The notes: generated from the letters alone by a model not told the origin. Numbered from the stretch's first letter, positions 31,577-41,427 are shown. The stretch is 64,000 nt of DNA from Paracoccus sp. Z118 (GCF_019061185.1 NZ_JAHQZU010000009.1:82355-146354), one strand, 5' to 3'. Numbers and translations: made by a program.

Positions 31577-32920
31577 TCAGTTCGCCGCCGGGGTCGCCGG
31601 GTCCACGGCTTCCGCCGCATCCGCGCCCGAGGGGGCGGTCGTGCCCTGATCCTGCAGGCTCACCGGCTGCGGCCGCGGGGTGTCGATGTTGCGGACCGGC
31701 AGGATCGGATGGACGATCTGCGGCTGCTCGCCGGTCAGTGTGCCGAGGAACGCGGTGATGTCCTCGGCCTCGGCGTCGGCCAGTTCCGTGCCGAGCTGCG
31801 AGGTGGACATGATCCGCACCGCCTCCTCCAGATCCCAGACCTTGCCCGAGTGGAAATAGGGCGCCGTCAGGGCGACGTTGCGCAGCGGCGAGGCGCGGAA
31901 GACATACTGGTCGTCCTCGGTCTCGGTCACGGTAAAGCGGCCCGTGTCGCCTTCGGGGCGCACCTCGTCATCGGGCGCCTCGACCAGACCGAAGGGATAA
32001 TACCCCTCGCCGCCGAAGTTCACGCCGGCATGGCAGGCCGAGCAGCCGTTATCTAGGAACGCCTGCAACCCGCGTTTCTCCTGTTCGTCCATCGCGCCGT
32101 CCGCGCCGAGCAGCCACTGGTCGAAGCGCGAGTTCGGGGTGATGAGCGTCGCCTCGAACACCTCGACGGCATGAGCGAAGCTGTCGAAGGTGATCGGGTC
32201 CTCGACGCCGGGGAAAGCGGCGTCGAAGGCGCTGACATAGCCCGGCATGGATTTCAGCGTCTGGATCAGGTTCTCGGGGGTGTTGTTCATTTCCACCCCG
32301 GCCTGCACCGGCCCCTTGGCCTGTTCGGCCAGATCCTCGGCCCGCCCGTCCCAGAACTGGGCTATGTTGAAAATCGCGTTCAGCATGGTCGGCGAGTTGC
32401 GCGGCCCCTGCTGCCAGCCATGGCCGATCGAGGCTTCAAGCTGGTCGGTCCCGCCCAGGCCGAGATTGTGGCACGAATGGCACGAAAACACGCCCGACAG
32501 CGACATGCGCGGATCGAAGAACAGCATCGCGCCGAGGTCGATCTTCTCGCGCGTCATCGGCGCGCCGCTGGGCAGTTCGGCCATGCGCGGGATCGGCTCG
32601 AAGAACGATGCCGCGTAGTCGCGCAACTCGGCGTCGGCGGACCCCTCGCCGGCCATTTCGGGCGCCCGCGTCATGGCCGCGCCCTGTGGCGAGACCCGCG
32701 TTTCCGCCGCGACATCCGCCGCGCTGCGACCTGCGGGGGCCTGCGTTCCGTCCGCCATCGCGGCGTCGGCGGGATCGGGCGCGCCCGCGACTTCGGGGGT
32801 GTCGATCGCCTGCGCCTCGGCGGCCTGTTCTGCCTGCGCGGCTGCCGGGTCGGACTGGCCGAGGGCCGGCGTAGCGACGAGCAGGGCGGATGTCAGGAGA
32901 AGAAGGCTTCTGGCTTGCAT
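31577..32920 (-). CDS. Di-haem cytochrome c peroxidase (MauG/CcpA family)
   Basis: A periplasmic peroxidase of 447 residues that reduces hydrogen peroxide using electrons from cytochrome c or pseudoazurin. A signal peptide (MQARSLLLLTSALLVATPAL) is followed by an unusual ~75-residue alanine/glutamate-rich linker before the catalytic part. Haem motifs are CHSCH at residues 147-151 and CSACH at 293-297. PRNSPTMLNAIFN and LRNVALTAPYFHSGKVWDLE are family blocks. The C-terminal ~40 residues are proline/alanine-rich. The start at 32920 is set by the signal peptide; the longer frame is rejected. Confidence 0.92.
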   Translation of the reverse strand: MQARSLLLLTSALLVATPALGQSDPAAAQAEQAAEAQAIDTPEVAGAPDPADAAMADGTQAPAGRSAADVAAETRVSPQGAAMTRAPEMAGEGSADAELRDYAASFFEPIPRMAELPSGAPMTREKIDLGAMLFFDPRMSLSGVFSCHSCHNLGLGGTDQLEASIGHGWQQGPRNSPTMLNAIFNIAQFWDGRAEDLAEQAKGPVQAGVEMNNTPENLIQTLKSMPGYVSAFDAAFPGVEDPITFDSFAHAVEVFEATLITPNSRFDQWLLGADGAMDEQEKRGLQAFLDNGCSACHAGVNFGGEGYYPFGLVEAPDDEVRPEGDTGRFTVTETEDDQYVFRASPLRNVALTAPYFHSGKVWDLEEAVRIMSTSQLGTELADAEAEDITAFLGTLTGEQPQIVHPILPVRNIDTPRPQPVSLQDQGTTAPSGADAAEAVDPATPAAN

Positions 32921-32940
32921 GGCGATGCTCCGTTTCTTTG

Positions 32941-32962
32941 GTTTGGTGCAGGCTGCACAAAC
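32941..32962 (-). promoter_or_regulatory. Near-perfect inverted repeat in the ccp promoter region
   Basis: GTTTGGTGCAG and CTGCACAAAC form an inverted repeat with one unpaired base, between the FNR-type box and the ccp start. If the FNR site works at about -41.5, this repeat would overlap the transcription start, so a repressor site or a 5'-leader hairpin are both possible. Confidence 0.4.
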
Positions 32963-32977
32963 TGGGGCGGCCGCGCT

Positions 32978-32991
32978 TTGACACAGATCAG
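32978..32991 (-). promoter_or_regulatory. FNR-type box upstream of cytochrome c peroxidase
   Basis: TTGACACAGATCAG on the plus strand (CTGATCTGTGTCAA on the gene strand) matches TTGAC-N4-ATCAA at nine of the ten defined bases. It is centred 64 bp before the ccp ATG. FnrP control of ccp is established in Paracoccus denitrificans, so this is a plausible functional site. Confidence 0.65.
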
Positions 32992-33107
32992 ATCGCGTCA
33001 CGGGCGAACCTGACGCGCCAACATGTCTCTCTGACGACAGGTTCCCCGCGAAAGGCCGCTTCCCCGGCCCGTGGTGGAGGGCGCCCGGCCGTCAGCCCGC
33101 CGGATCG

Positions 33108-33863
33108 TCAGCTCTGACTTCTCAGCCGCACCGCCTCCCGCAGATGCCCCGGCAGGATCGCCGCGCCCTTCACATAGCGCGGCCCCAGCCGGCGCGGGCT
33201 GGAGAGCGCGCGCCACAGCCATTCCATCTTCGCCCCCCGCACCGCCGCCGGCGCGCGCCGTTGCAGGCCGGCGACGAAGTCCAGCCCCGCCCCGACCGAG
33301 GCAAAGCCCACCTCGGGCAGTTGGCGGGCGGCGAAGGCGGCAAAACGCTCCTGCCGGGGGGCGCCGACGCCCAGCAGGCACAGCCGCGCACCGCTGCCCC
33401 GGATGGCGTGGGCGAGATCCGCCGCCTCGGCCCCCTCGGGGTCGAAGGGGAAGCCGGGCGCGGTGCGCAGAACGACCTTCAGCCCCGGCGCGACCCGCTG
33501 AAGATGCGCGGCGGCGCCGTCGGCAGCCGCGGCGCTGCCGGCGATCAGCGCGACGGGCGCCCCGGCGCGGGCGGCGGCCTGCGCCAGCGGCTCGACCAGT
33601 TCCGAGCCGGGGACCAGCGCCACCGGCCGCCGCGCCACGCGCGACAGCCACACGATCGGGTTGCCATCGGCCACCACCAGATCATGGGCGGCGTAGGCTG
33701 CGCGGAACCCCGCGTCGCGGCGCAGCTTTTCCAGATGATCGACGTTCAGCGTGGCCAGGGTGAAGCCGCGCCCGCCATCCAGCCGCCGCCGCACCTCGGC
33801 CAGCAGCGCGGCGCGGTCGCGGCAGGTGATCGCGATGGTGGTGTCGCCGAAGCTGAATTCCAT
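33108..33863 (-). CDS. WecG/TagA/CpsF family glycosyltransferase (GT26)
   Basis: A 251-residue GT26 enzyme; the family transfers N-acetylmannosamine-type sugars to polyprenyl-linked acceptors. TLATLNVDHLEKLRRD, LVVADGNPIVWLSR (catalytic Asp in ADGNP), LLGVGAPRQERFAAF and GLDFVAGLQRRAP are in family order. The C-terminal EWLWRALSSPRRLGPRYVKG is the usual membrane-binding end. ATG at 33863 follows GGGGAAGG closely; a longer frame to 33914 adds a low-complexity stretch. It diverges from the PKS across 206 bp and likely adds an early sugar of the glycan primed by the ExoY-like protein at 47732. Confidence 0.88.
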   Translation of the reverse strand: MEFSFGDTTIAITCRDRAALLAEVRRRLDGGRGFTLATLNVDHLEKLRRDAGFRAAYAAHDLVVADGNPIVWLSRVARRPVALVPGSELVEPLAQAAARAGAPVALIAGSAAAADGAAAHLQRVAPGLKVVLRTAPGFPFDPEGAEAADLAHAIRGSGARLCLLGVGAPRQERFAAFAARQLPEVGFASVGAGLDFVAGLQRRAPAAVRGAKMEWLWRALSSPRRLGPRYVKGAAILPGHLREAVRLRSQS

Positions 33864-34069
33864 TCGCCTTCCCCGCGTGTCTGCCGCCCGCCGCCCGCCG
33901 CATCGAATCGCCATGCGGGGGCGGGAGCGGCCTTTCCTTTACGCTTGTTTCCCGAAAAACCGGTTAACTCGATAGTTGTCTAAATGTAGGCCTTGGCGGG
34001 TGTGCCCCGACGAGGCTACGGTAAGCGCGTAGGCTGATTTCCGCCTATCATTTTTACCTGGTATGTTGC

Positions 34070-37000
34070 GTGACCTCTGTTGATTCTCTCTCCGATCACC
34101 CTGAACTCCACAACTCCGTAGGGGATATCTGCATCGTCGGGATGGCGTTGCAGGTGCCGGGTGCGCTCAACCCTGCGGATTTCTGGGACAACCTGCGCGG
34201 CGGGGTCGAATCGATCTCCCGCCCGTCGCCCGAGCAGTTGCGCGAGCGCGGCGAATCGGCGGCGCGGATGGCCGACCCGCGCTATGTCCCCGCCGCCGCC
34301 ATGCTGGAAGGCTTCGACGGTTTCGACGCCGAGTTCTTCGGGCTCAGCCCCAAGGACGCCGCGATCATGGACCCGCAGCACCGCAAGTTCCTGGAGTGCT
34401 GCTGGCAGGCGATCGAGGATGCGGGCCACACGCCGGAAAGCCTTGGCGCGACCGGCGTCTTCGGCGGCTGCGGGATGGGCAGCTATTTCTATTTCAACGT
34501 GATGTCGAACCGCGATCTGGTGGACGGGACCGGCGCGTTCCTGCTGCGCCATACCGGCAACGACAAGGATTTCCTGTCCACCCGCGTCAGCCATGTCTTC
34601 GACCTGCGCGGACCGTCGGTCAACGTGCAGACGGCGTGTTCGACCTCGCTGGTGGCGGTGCATCAGGCCTGCCAGTCGCTGCTGAACGGCGAATGCGACG
34701 CGGCGCTGGCCGGGGGCGTCACCATCGAGCTGCCGCACGGGCGCGGCTATGTCTATCATCCGAACGAGATCCTGTCCCCCGACGGCCATTGCCACGCCTT
34801 CGACCACCGCGCGCAGGGCACTGTCTTCGGCAGCGGCGCGGCGGTCGTGCTGCTGCGGCGGCTGGAGGATGCGGTGCGCGACCGCGACCATATCTGGGCG
34901 GTCATCAAGGGCACGGCGGTCAACAACGACGGGGCCGACAAGGCCGGCTATCTCGCCCCCAGCGTCGGCGGGCAGGCGCAGGCCATCGTCGAGGCGCATC
35001 ACGCGGCAGGGATCGGCGGCGACGGCATCGACTATGTCGAATGCCACGGCACCGGCACGGCCTTGGGCGATCCGATCGAGGTCGCGGCGCTGACCGACGC
35101 CTTCGCCCGCACCGCGCGGGGCGAGGCTCAGGCGCGGATCGGCTCGGTCAAGACCAATATCGGCCATCTGGACACGGCGGCGGGGGGCGTCAGCCTCATC
35201 AAGGTCGCGCTGTCGCTGCATCACGGGGAAATGCCGCCGAGCCTCGGCTACGAGGCGCCGAATCCCGTCATCGACTTCGAGAACTCGCCCTTCGCGGTCA
35301 ACGACCGCCTGACGCCGTTTCCCGCCCGCAGCAGGCCACGGCGGGCCGGGGTGAACTCGCTGGGGGTGGGCGGCACCAACGCCCATGCGGTGATCGAGGC
35401 CGCGCCGCCTGCGCCTGAAAGCGGGGACTCCGATTGGCCGTTCCAGCTGCTGGTCCTGTCGGGCCGCAGCCGCGCGGCGCTGGATGGGAACGGCGGCGCG
35501 CTCGCCGCATGGCTGCGCGCCAACCCGGACGCGAACCTTGCCGACGTCGCATGGACGCTGAAGGAAGGCCGCCGCCATTTCGACAAGCGCCGGGTGCTGG
35601 TCGCCCGCGACGCGGCCGAGGCGGCGGAACTGCTGGAATCCGCGGACAGCCGCCGCGTCCTCAACCACGACGCCGTGCCGGGGGGGCCTTCGGTCGCCTT
35701 TCTCTTCCCCGGCGGCGGGGCGCAATATGCCGGCATGGCCCGCGATCTATACGCCACCGAGCCCGAGTTCCGCGACTGGATGGACAAGGGGCTGGAGATT
35801 CTGGCCGGGCTGACCGGCGACGATCCCCGCGAGCTGTGGCTGCCCGAGCCGGGCGAGGAGGCCGCGGCCGATGCCGCCCTGACCAGGCCGTCCGCCCAGT
35901 TGCCGCTGCTGTTCATCACCGAATACGCGCTGGCACGGCTGTTCATGTCATGGGGCGTCCAGCCTTCGGCCCTTGGCGGGCATTCGATGGGGGAAAACAC
36001 CGCCGCCTGTCTCGCGGGCGTGTTCTCGTTCGAGGATGCGATCCGGCTGGTGCTGCTGCGCGGGCAGCTGTTCGACCGGGTGCCGGCGGGCGGCATGCTC
36101 AGCGTCTCGCTGCCCGCCGCCGAGGCGATGGCCGAGGCGGGCGATGGGCTGGACCTTGCCGCGATCAACGGGCCGTCGCTCAGCGTCGTGTCGGGGCCCA
36201 AGGACCGGCTGGACGCGCTGCAAGCCTCGCTCACGGGGCGCGGGATCGAGTGCCAGCGCATCGCCATCGACATCGCCGCCCATTCCCGGATGCTGGAGCC
36301 CATTCTGGACGAATGGCGCGGATTCCTGCGGTCGATCCGGCTTTCGCCGCCGTCGATCCCGGTCGTTTCGAACCGCACGGGGACGTGGCTGACGGCCGAG
36401 CAGGCGACGGACCCGGAATACTGGCTCGCCCATCTGCGCGGCACCGTCGATTTCGCCGCCTGCGCCGCCACGCTGAAGGACGATCCGACGCGCGTGATCG
36501 TGGAAATGGGACCGGGCCGCGCGATGAGCGCGCTGTCACAGGCCAACGGCATCGCCGCGAACCGGGTCGTCAGCGCCCTGCGCCACCGCGACCATGCGAT
36601 TGCCGACGACGAATGGTTCGTGACCGCGCTCGGGCGGCTCTGGGCCACCGGCGTTCCGGTGGACTGGGCACCGCTGTGGGGCGAGGCGGCGCGGAACCGC
36701 CTGCCGCTGCCGACCTACGCCTTCCAGCAGCGCTGCTATTTCATCGAGCCTGCCGCCCCGCGCGTCGAGGATGTTGCCGAGCCGCCGATGCGGCGCGAGG
36801 ATCTGGCCGACTGGGGCTGGCGTCCCGCCTGGCGGCAGAGCGCCCCGGACGTGGAGATCGGCCCGGATGGCCGCCCGGTCGCGCCGCAGCGCGCAAGCTG
36901 GCTGGTGTTCTTGGATGACAGCGGCCTTGGCGATGCGGTCGTGGCCCGGCTGCGGGCGCTGGATCAGGACGTGATCGAGGTCGTCGCGGGCGACGGCTAC

Positions 37001-40000
37001 GCCGAACTGGGCGCGGATCGCTTCCAGATCTCGCCCGAGCTTGGGCGGCGCGACGTGGACATGCTGGTCGCCGCGCTGATGCTGCAGAACCGCCTGCCGG
37101 ACAGGGTCGCGCATCTGTGGCTGGCCGATCCGCAGCGCGTGGCGCGGGCCGGGTCGAGCCTGTTCCACCGGCACTTGGAGCAGGGATTCTACAGCTTGCT
37201 CTATCTGCTGCAGGCGCTGGCGGATGCGGGGGCCGAGCAGGCGATGCGGCTCGTCACCGTCACCACCGGCGCGCTGGGGGTGGCTGACGAGGCGGTGCCG
37301 TTCCCGGAGAACGCCCTCGCGCTCGGCCCAGTCGGGGTCGGGCCGCGCGAGATGGAATGGCTGTCGGCGCGTCTGGTGGATGTCGAACTGCCCGCGGGGC
37401 TGCGGACGGGAATCGAGGATCGCGCCGACCGGCTGGTCGAGGATCTGCTGGCCGGTGAAGGCCCGCGCGTCGCCGCCTGGCGCGGCGGCCGCCGCTTCGC
37501 CCGCTCGTGGGTTCCCGCGCCGCTGGAGGGTGGCGCGGCGGGCGACGTGCCCGAGGGCGCGGTGGTGCTGATCACCGGCGGTCTTGGCGGGATCGGTCTG
37601 ACTCTCGGGGCGGACCTTGCCCGCCGCCGGGGCGCGAGGCTGGCGCTGCTCGCCCGCTCGCCCCTGCCGCCGGAAGCGGAGTGGGAGGGGCTGATCGCCG
37701 CTGCGCCTGCCTCGGCCCGCTCCGCCCGGCTGAAGGCGGTGAAGGCGCTGCGCGAGGCGGGGGCCGAGGTCGTGACGGTTGCGGGCGACGTTGCCGACCG
37801 CGAATCGCTCGCCGCCGCCGTCGCCGAGGTCGAGCGCCGCCTTGGCCCGGTGCAAGTGCTGCTGCACGCCGCCGGGCAGGTCGACGACGGGCCGCTGCTG
37901 ACCAAGACCGAACGCAGCGTCGAGGAGGTGTTCGCCGCCAAGCTGCACGGCACCCGCGCGCTGCTGGACGTCTTTGCCGCTCGGCCGCTGGGGCTGACGG
38001 TGCTGTTCTCCTCGACCAGCGCGGCGATCGCGCCGGCGGGGCAGGTCGATTACGTCGCCGCGAATGAATACCTGAACGCCGTCGCCGCCGCGCAGCCGGC
38101 CGCTTTCGGCCGGACCGTCGCGGTGGACTGGGGCATCTGGGCCGATACCGGCATGGCGGCCGCCGCGCTTGCCGGATCGGGCGAGGGCGCGCGCAGCGAG
38201 GTCGCGGGCGCGCCGCTGCTGCGCAGCCGCTGCGAGGCGGCGGGCGCGGCCAGCTTCGACGGCGCGCTGTCCACCGATGACTGGGTGATCGACGAACACC
38301 GCCTGCGTGGCGGCGGGGCGCTGCTGCCGGGGACCGGTGTGCTGGAAATCGCCGCGCAAGCCGTCGCGGCGGGTGGCGGGCGGATGCCCTATGCGCTGGA
38401 GGATGTGACCTTCCTCAGCCCCTTCTCGGTCGCGGGCGGGCAATCGCGGGGGCTGCGGGCCACGCTGACGCCGGAGGCCGGGGGGCGGCGCTTCGACATC
38501 CTCGCCGCGACGGGCGAGGACGGGGTGCGGCTGCGGACCGCCACGGGCCGGATCACCGGCGCGGATGCGGGGGCGCAAGCGCGGCTCGATCCGGCGGCGC
38601 TGGCCGCGCGGATGCCGCGCGAGGTCGCCGACCGGGGCCACCCGATCCGCTCCGCTCAGGAAGAGGTGCTGGACTTCGGCCCCCGCTGGCGGGTCCTGCG
38701 CAGCTATCGCTTCGGCGATGGCGAGGGGCTGGCCCGGCTGGTGCTGCCCGATGCCGCGCGCGGCGATCTGGACGACGGATGGCTGCTGCATCCGGCGCTG
38801 ATGGACATCGCCACCGGCTGGGCGATGGAACTGATCGACGGCTGGTCTCCGCAGACCGTCTGGGTGCCGGTCTCCTATGGCCGCGTGACCGTGCGCGCGC
38901 CGCTGCCGGCCGAGGTCGTCAGCTGGGTCCGCAACGCCGACCGTAACCGCGCCGATGACGGCTTTGCCCGCTTCGACATCACCATCGCCGCCCCGGATGG
39001 CGAGGTGCTGGTCGAGGCCGAGGGGCTGACCCTGCGCCGCCTGGAGCATGGCTTTGAGGCGGCAGGCGCGGGCCAGCTTGTCCGCGACCCCGCGCTGGAG
39101 GCGGAAAGCGATCCGGGGCGGCGGCGTCTTGCCCGCGCGCTGTCGCAGGGCATCCCGCGCGCGCAGGGCCCCGAGGCGCTGCGCCGGGCGCTGGCTTCCG
39201 GGCGGCTGGTCGTCGGCGTCTCCAGCATGGATCTGGGCGCGCTGATCGCCGAAGCGGACGCGGCGGCGAGTGCCCGCACGGCGGAAGGCGCGGCGTTCGA
39301 GCGGCCCGATCTCGACACGGAGATGGTCGAGCCGAGGAACGATCTGGAACGCGCCATCGCCGGTTACTGGCGCGAGCTTCTGGGTGTGCAGGCGGTTGGG
39401 GTCGAGGACAGCTTCTTCGACCTCGGCGGCCATTCGCTGCTGGCGGTGCGGCTGTTCGCCATGATCCGCCGCAACTATGGCGCCGACCTGCCGATCTCGA
39501 CTCTGTTCGAGGCGCCGACCATCGCCAGGCTCGCGGAACGGATCGTCGCGGAAACGGGCATCGACCCGGCGGCGGGCGGGAACGAGGCGCCCTCCGGCCC
39601 GCGCCTGGTTTCGGCCGCGCCAACCTCGCGCTTCACCCATCTGGTGCCGATGAACGCGGGGCCGCCCGGCGGCGGGCTGCCGTTCTTCATCGTCGCGGGG
39701 ATGTTCGGGAACGTCCTGAACCTGCGCTCGCTGGCGCAGCGCCTCTCGGCGGATCGCCCGGTCTACGGCCTTCAGGCGCGCGGGCTTTATGGCCAGGACG
39801 CACCGCATGACAGTTTCGCCGAGGCCGCCGCCAGCTGCATCGCCGAGATGCGGCAGGTGCAGCCGCAGGGACCGTGGCTGGTCGGTGGCTTTTCCGGCGG
39901 CGGGCTGACCGCGCTGGAGATCGCGCTGCAACTGGAGGCGGCGGGCGAGCAGGTGGGGCAACTCGTCCTGCTGGACACGCCGCTGCCCATGCGCCCGGCG

Positions 40001-40477
40001 CTCGGCCGCCGCGACCGGCTGCTGATCCGCCTGGGCGAGATGCGCGAACAGAAGGGTGCCTTCGTCGGCGAATACCTGCGCAAGCGCCGCGAATGGCAGC
40101 GCGAGCTGCGGCGGCGGGCGAACGCCCCGTCGCAGGTCGGCAACCAGAGCTTCCACAACGACGCGATCCATGCGGCCTTCCTCGCCTCGCTGCCGGGGTT
40201 CGATCTGCGGCAATGGGACGGGCCGGTGACGCTGTATCGCCCGCGGCTCGACCGGCGCTGGAAGGTGTCGGGCGGGCAATGGGTCAGCACGGCGCGGGAA
40301 TATGTGTTCGAGGACAACCAGTGGTCGCCGTGGCTGCCGCAGTTGCAGGTGTCGGAAGTGCCGGGAGATCACGACTCGATGGTGCTGGAGCCGTCGGTCC
40401 GCATCCTCGCCGCGCGGATCGCGCAGCAGCTTGCGGCGGTGGATGCGGATGCCGAGCCGCTGAGGGGGGCCGCCTGA
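34070..40477 (+). CDS. Single-module type I polyketide synthase, KS-AT-KR-DH-ACP-TE
   Basis: A 2135-residue iterative or single-use PKS. KS (~15-445) has Cys190 in VQTACSTSL, His326 in ECHGTGT and His366 in TNIGHLDTA. AT (~545-850) has Ser639 in GGHSMGE. A KR structural half precedes KR (~1165-1350) with GGLGGIG at 1170-1176 and Tyr1328. DH follows KR (~1390-1690), with His1410 and Asp1579. ACP (~1755-1825) carries Ser1789 in GGHSLLAV. TE (~1860-2120) has Ser1942 in GGFSGGG and a late GDHDSM. The order resembles capsule-linked PKSs such as WcbR of Burkholderia. There is no loading domain. GTG start at 34070, weak ribosome site; a stop at 34022 limits upstream extension. Confidence 0.93.
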   Translation: MTSVDSLSDHPELHNSVGDICIVGMALQVPGALNPADFWDNLRGGVESISRPSPEQLRERGESAARMADPRYVPAAAMLEGFDGFDAEFFGLSPKDAAIMDPQHRKFLECCWQAIEDAGHTPESLGATGVFGGCGMGSYFYFNVMSNRDLVDGTGAFLLRHTGNDKDFLSTRVSHVFDLRGPSVNVQTACSTSLVAVHQACQSLLNGECDAALAGGVTIELPHGRGYVYHPNEILSPDGHCHAFDHRAQGTVFGSGAAVVLLRRLEDAVRDRDHIWAVIKGTAVNNDGADKAGYLAPSVGGQAQAIVEAHHAAGIGGDGIDYVECHGTGTALGDPIEVAALTDAFARTARGEAQARIGSVKTNIGHLDTAAGGVSLIKVALSLHHGEMPPSLGYEAPNPVIDFENSPFAVNDRLTPFPARSRPRRAGVNSLGVGGTNAHAVIEAAPPAPESGDSDWPFQLLVLSGRSRAALDGNGGALAAWLRANPDANLADVAWTLKEGRRHFDKRRVLVARDAAEAAELLESADSRRVLNHDAVPGGPSVAFLFPGGGAQYAGMARDLYATEPEFRDWMDKGLEILAGLTGDDPRELWLPEPGEEAAADAALTRPSAQLPLLFITEYALARLFMSWGVQPSALGGHSMGENTAACLAGVFSFEDAIRLVLLRGQLFDRVPAGGMLSVSLPAAEAMAEAGDGLDLAAINGPSLSVVSGPKDRLDALQASLTGRGIECQRIAIDIAAHSRMLEPILDEWRGFLRSIRLSPPSIPVVSNRTGTWLTAEQATDPEYWLAHLRGTVDFAACAATLKDDPTRVIVEMGPGRAMSALSQANGIAANRVVSALRHRDHAIADDEWFVTALGRLWATGVPVDWAPLWGEAARNRLPLPTYAFQQRCYFIEPAAPRVEDVAEPPMRREDLADWGWRPAWRQSAPDVEIGPDGRPVAPQRASWLVFLDDSGLGDAVVARLRALDQDVIEVVAGDGYAELGADRFQISPELGRRDVDMLVAALMLQNRLPDRVAHLWLADPQRVARAGSSLFHRHLEQGFYSLLYLLQALADAGAEQAMRLVTVTTGALGVADEAVPFPENALALGPVGVGPREMEWLSARLVDVELPAGLRTGIEDRADRLVEDLLAGEGPRVAAWRGGRRFARSWVPAPLEGGAAGDVPEGAVVLITGGLGGIGLTLGADLARRRGARLALLARSPLPPEAEWEGLIAAAPASARSARLKAVKALREAGAEVVTVAGDVADRESLAAAVAEVERRLGPVQVLLHAAGQVDDGPLLTKTERSVEEVFAAKLHGTRALLDVFAARPLGLTVLFSSTSAAIAPAGQVDYVAANEYLNAVAAAQPAAFGRTVAVDWGIWADTGMAAAALAGSGEGARSEVAGAPLLRSRCEAAGAASFDGALSTDDWVIDEHRLRGGGALLPGTGVLEIAAQAVAAGGGRMPYALEDVTFLSPFSVAGGQSRGLRATLTPEAGGRRFDILAATGEDGVRLRTATGRITGADAGAQARLDPAALAARMPREVADRGHPIRSAQEEVLDFGPRWRVLRSYRFGDGEGLARLVLPDAARGDLDDGWLLHPALMDIATGWAMELIDGWSPQTVWVPVSYGRVTVRAPLPAEVVSWVRNADRNRADDGFARFDITIAAPDGEVLVEAEGLTLRRLEHGFEAAGAGQLVRDPALEAESDPGRRRLARALSQGIPRAQGPEALRRALASGRLVVGVSSMDLGALIAEADAAASARTAEGAAFERPDLDTEMVEPRNDLERAIAGYWRELLGVQAVGVEDSFFDLGGHSLLAVRLFAMIRRNYGADLPISTLFEAPTIARLAERIVAETGIDPAAGGNEAPSGPRLVSAAPTSRFTHLVPMNAGPPGGGLPFFIVAGMFGNVLNLRSLAQRLSADRPVYGLQARGLYGQDAPHDSFAEAAASCIAEMRQVQPQGPWLVGGFSGGGLTALEIALQLEAAGEQVGQLVLLDTPLPMRPALGRRDRLLIRLGEMREQKGAFVGEYLRKRREWQRELRRRANAPSQVGNQSFHNDAIHAAFLASLPGFDLRQWDGPVTLYRPRLDRRWKVSGGQWVSTAREYVFEDNQWSPWLPQLQVSEVPGDHDSMVLEPSVRILAARIAQQLAAVDADAEPLRGAA

Positions 40478-40478
40478 G

Positions 40479-41420
40479 ATGGCCGGAACGGTTCACACCA
40501 TCATCCTGAACTGGCGCACGGCCGACATGACGATGCGCTCGCTGGACCACGCCCTTGCCGCGATGGCGGGCGTGGACGGCATGATAACCGTCGTGGACAA
40601 CGACTCGGGCGACGGCAGTTTCGAGCGGTTGAGCGAATACGCGGCGCCGCTGGACCGCGTGAAGGTCGCCCAGTCGGGCCGCAATGGCGGCTTCGGCGCG
40701 GGCAACAACTTCGCCATGTTCGACGCGCTGCCGGACGGGCGGGTGCCGGATTACGTCTATCTGCTCAACTCCGACGCCTTCCCCGAGCCGGATGCGATCA
40801 GACTGCTGCGCGATCATCTCGACACCAACGCCAAGGTCGGGCTGGCAGGCAGCCGGATCGTCGGCACCGACGGGGTGCTGCACGAAACCGCGTTCCGCTT
40901 TCCATCGGTCGCAAGCGAGTTCGAGGGGGCGAGCAAGACCGGGCCGGTCAGCAAGCTGTTGCGGCGCTGGATCGTCGCGGGCCCGACGCCGGATGTCGCG
41001 GGGCCGGTGGACTGGACCTGCGGCGCCAGCCTGATGATGCGCCGCGCGATGCTGGACCGGATCGGCGGCTTCGACGAGACGTTCTTTCTGTATTTCGAGG
41101 AAACGGACCTCTGCCGCCGCGCCGCGAAAGCGGGCTGGCCCACCCATTACGTCCCGGCAAGCGTGGTGGCGCATGTCGCCTCGGGCAGCACCGGCCTCAA
41201 GGACATGGCCCGGCCGCCCGATTACTGGTTCGACTCGCGCCAGCATTACCTCCGCAAGAGCCTTGGCCCGGTCTGGGCCACCGCCGCCAATCTCGCCCAT
41301 ATCGCGGGCGCGGCGCTGTTCCGTCTGCGCTGCCGGATCGAGCGGCGGCAGGACGGCCCCGCAACCGGCCACATGCGTGCCATCGCCCGGCACGGCTTCG
41401 CCCGCCCCCGCAAGAGGTAG
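40479..41420 (+). CDS. Family 2 glycosyltransferase (rhamnosyltransferase-like)
   Basis: A 313-residue GT2. IILNWRTADMTMRSL and ITVVDNDSGDGS form the nucleotide-sugar core, NGGFGAGNNFAM and VYLLNSDAFPEPDAI the metal-binding region, and CGASLMMRRAMLDRIGGFDE then FFLYFEETDLCRRA the acceptor/base region. These blocks are typical of WbbL-like rhamnosyltransferases, though the donor is not certain. It begins one base after the PKS stop and ends 7 bp before the NRPS-like gene, so the three are one operon. This ties polyketide and amino-acid chemistry to sugar transfer. Confidence 0.87.
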   Translation: MAGTVHTIILNWRTADMTMRSLDHALAAMAGVDGMITVVDNDSGDGSFERLSEYAAPLDRVKVAQSGRNGGFGAGNNFAMFDALPDGRVPDYVYLLNSDAFPEPDAIRLLRDHLDTNAKVGLAGSRIVGTDGVLHETAFRFPSVASEFEGASKTGPVSKLLRRWIVAGPTPDVAGPVDWTCGASLMMRRAMLDRIGGFDETFFLYFEETDLCRRAAKAGWPTHYVPASVVAHVASGSTGLKDMARPPDYWFDSRQHYLRKSLGPVWATAANLAHIAGAALFRLRCRIERRQDGPATGHMRAIARHGFARPRKR

Positions 41421-41427
41421 CCTTCCC

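Noticed and set aside
36536..40372. Leftward open frame of 1278 codons opposite the PKS
   Set aside because: Same reasons; the forward frame has complete PKS motifs.
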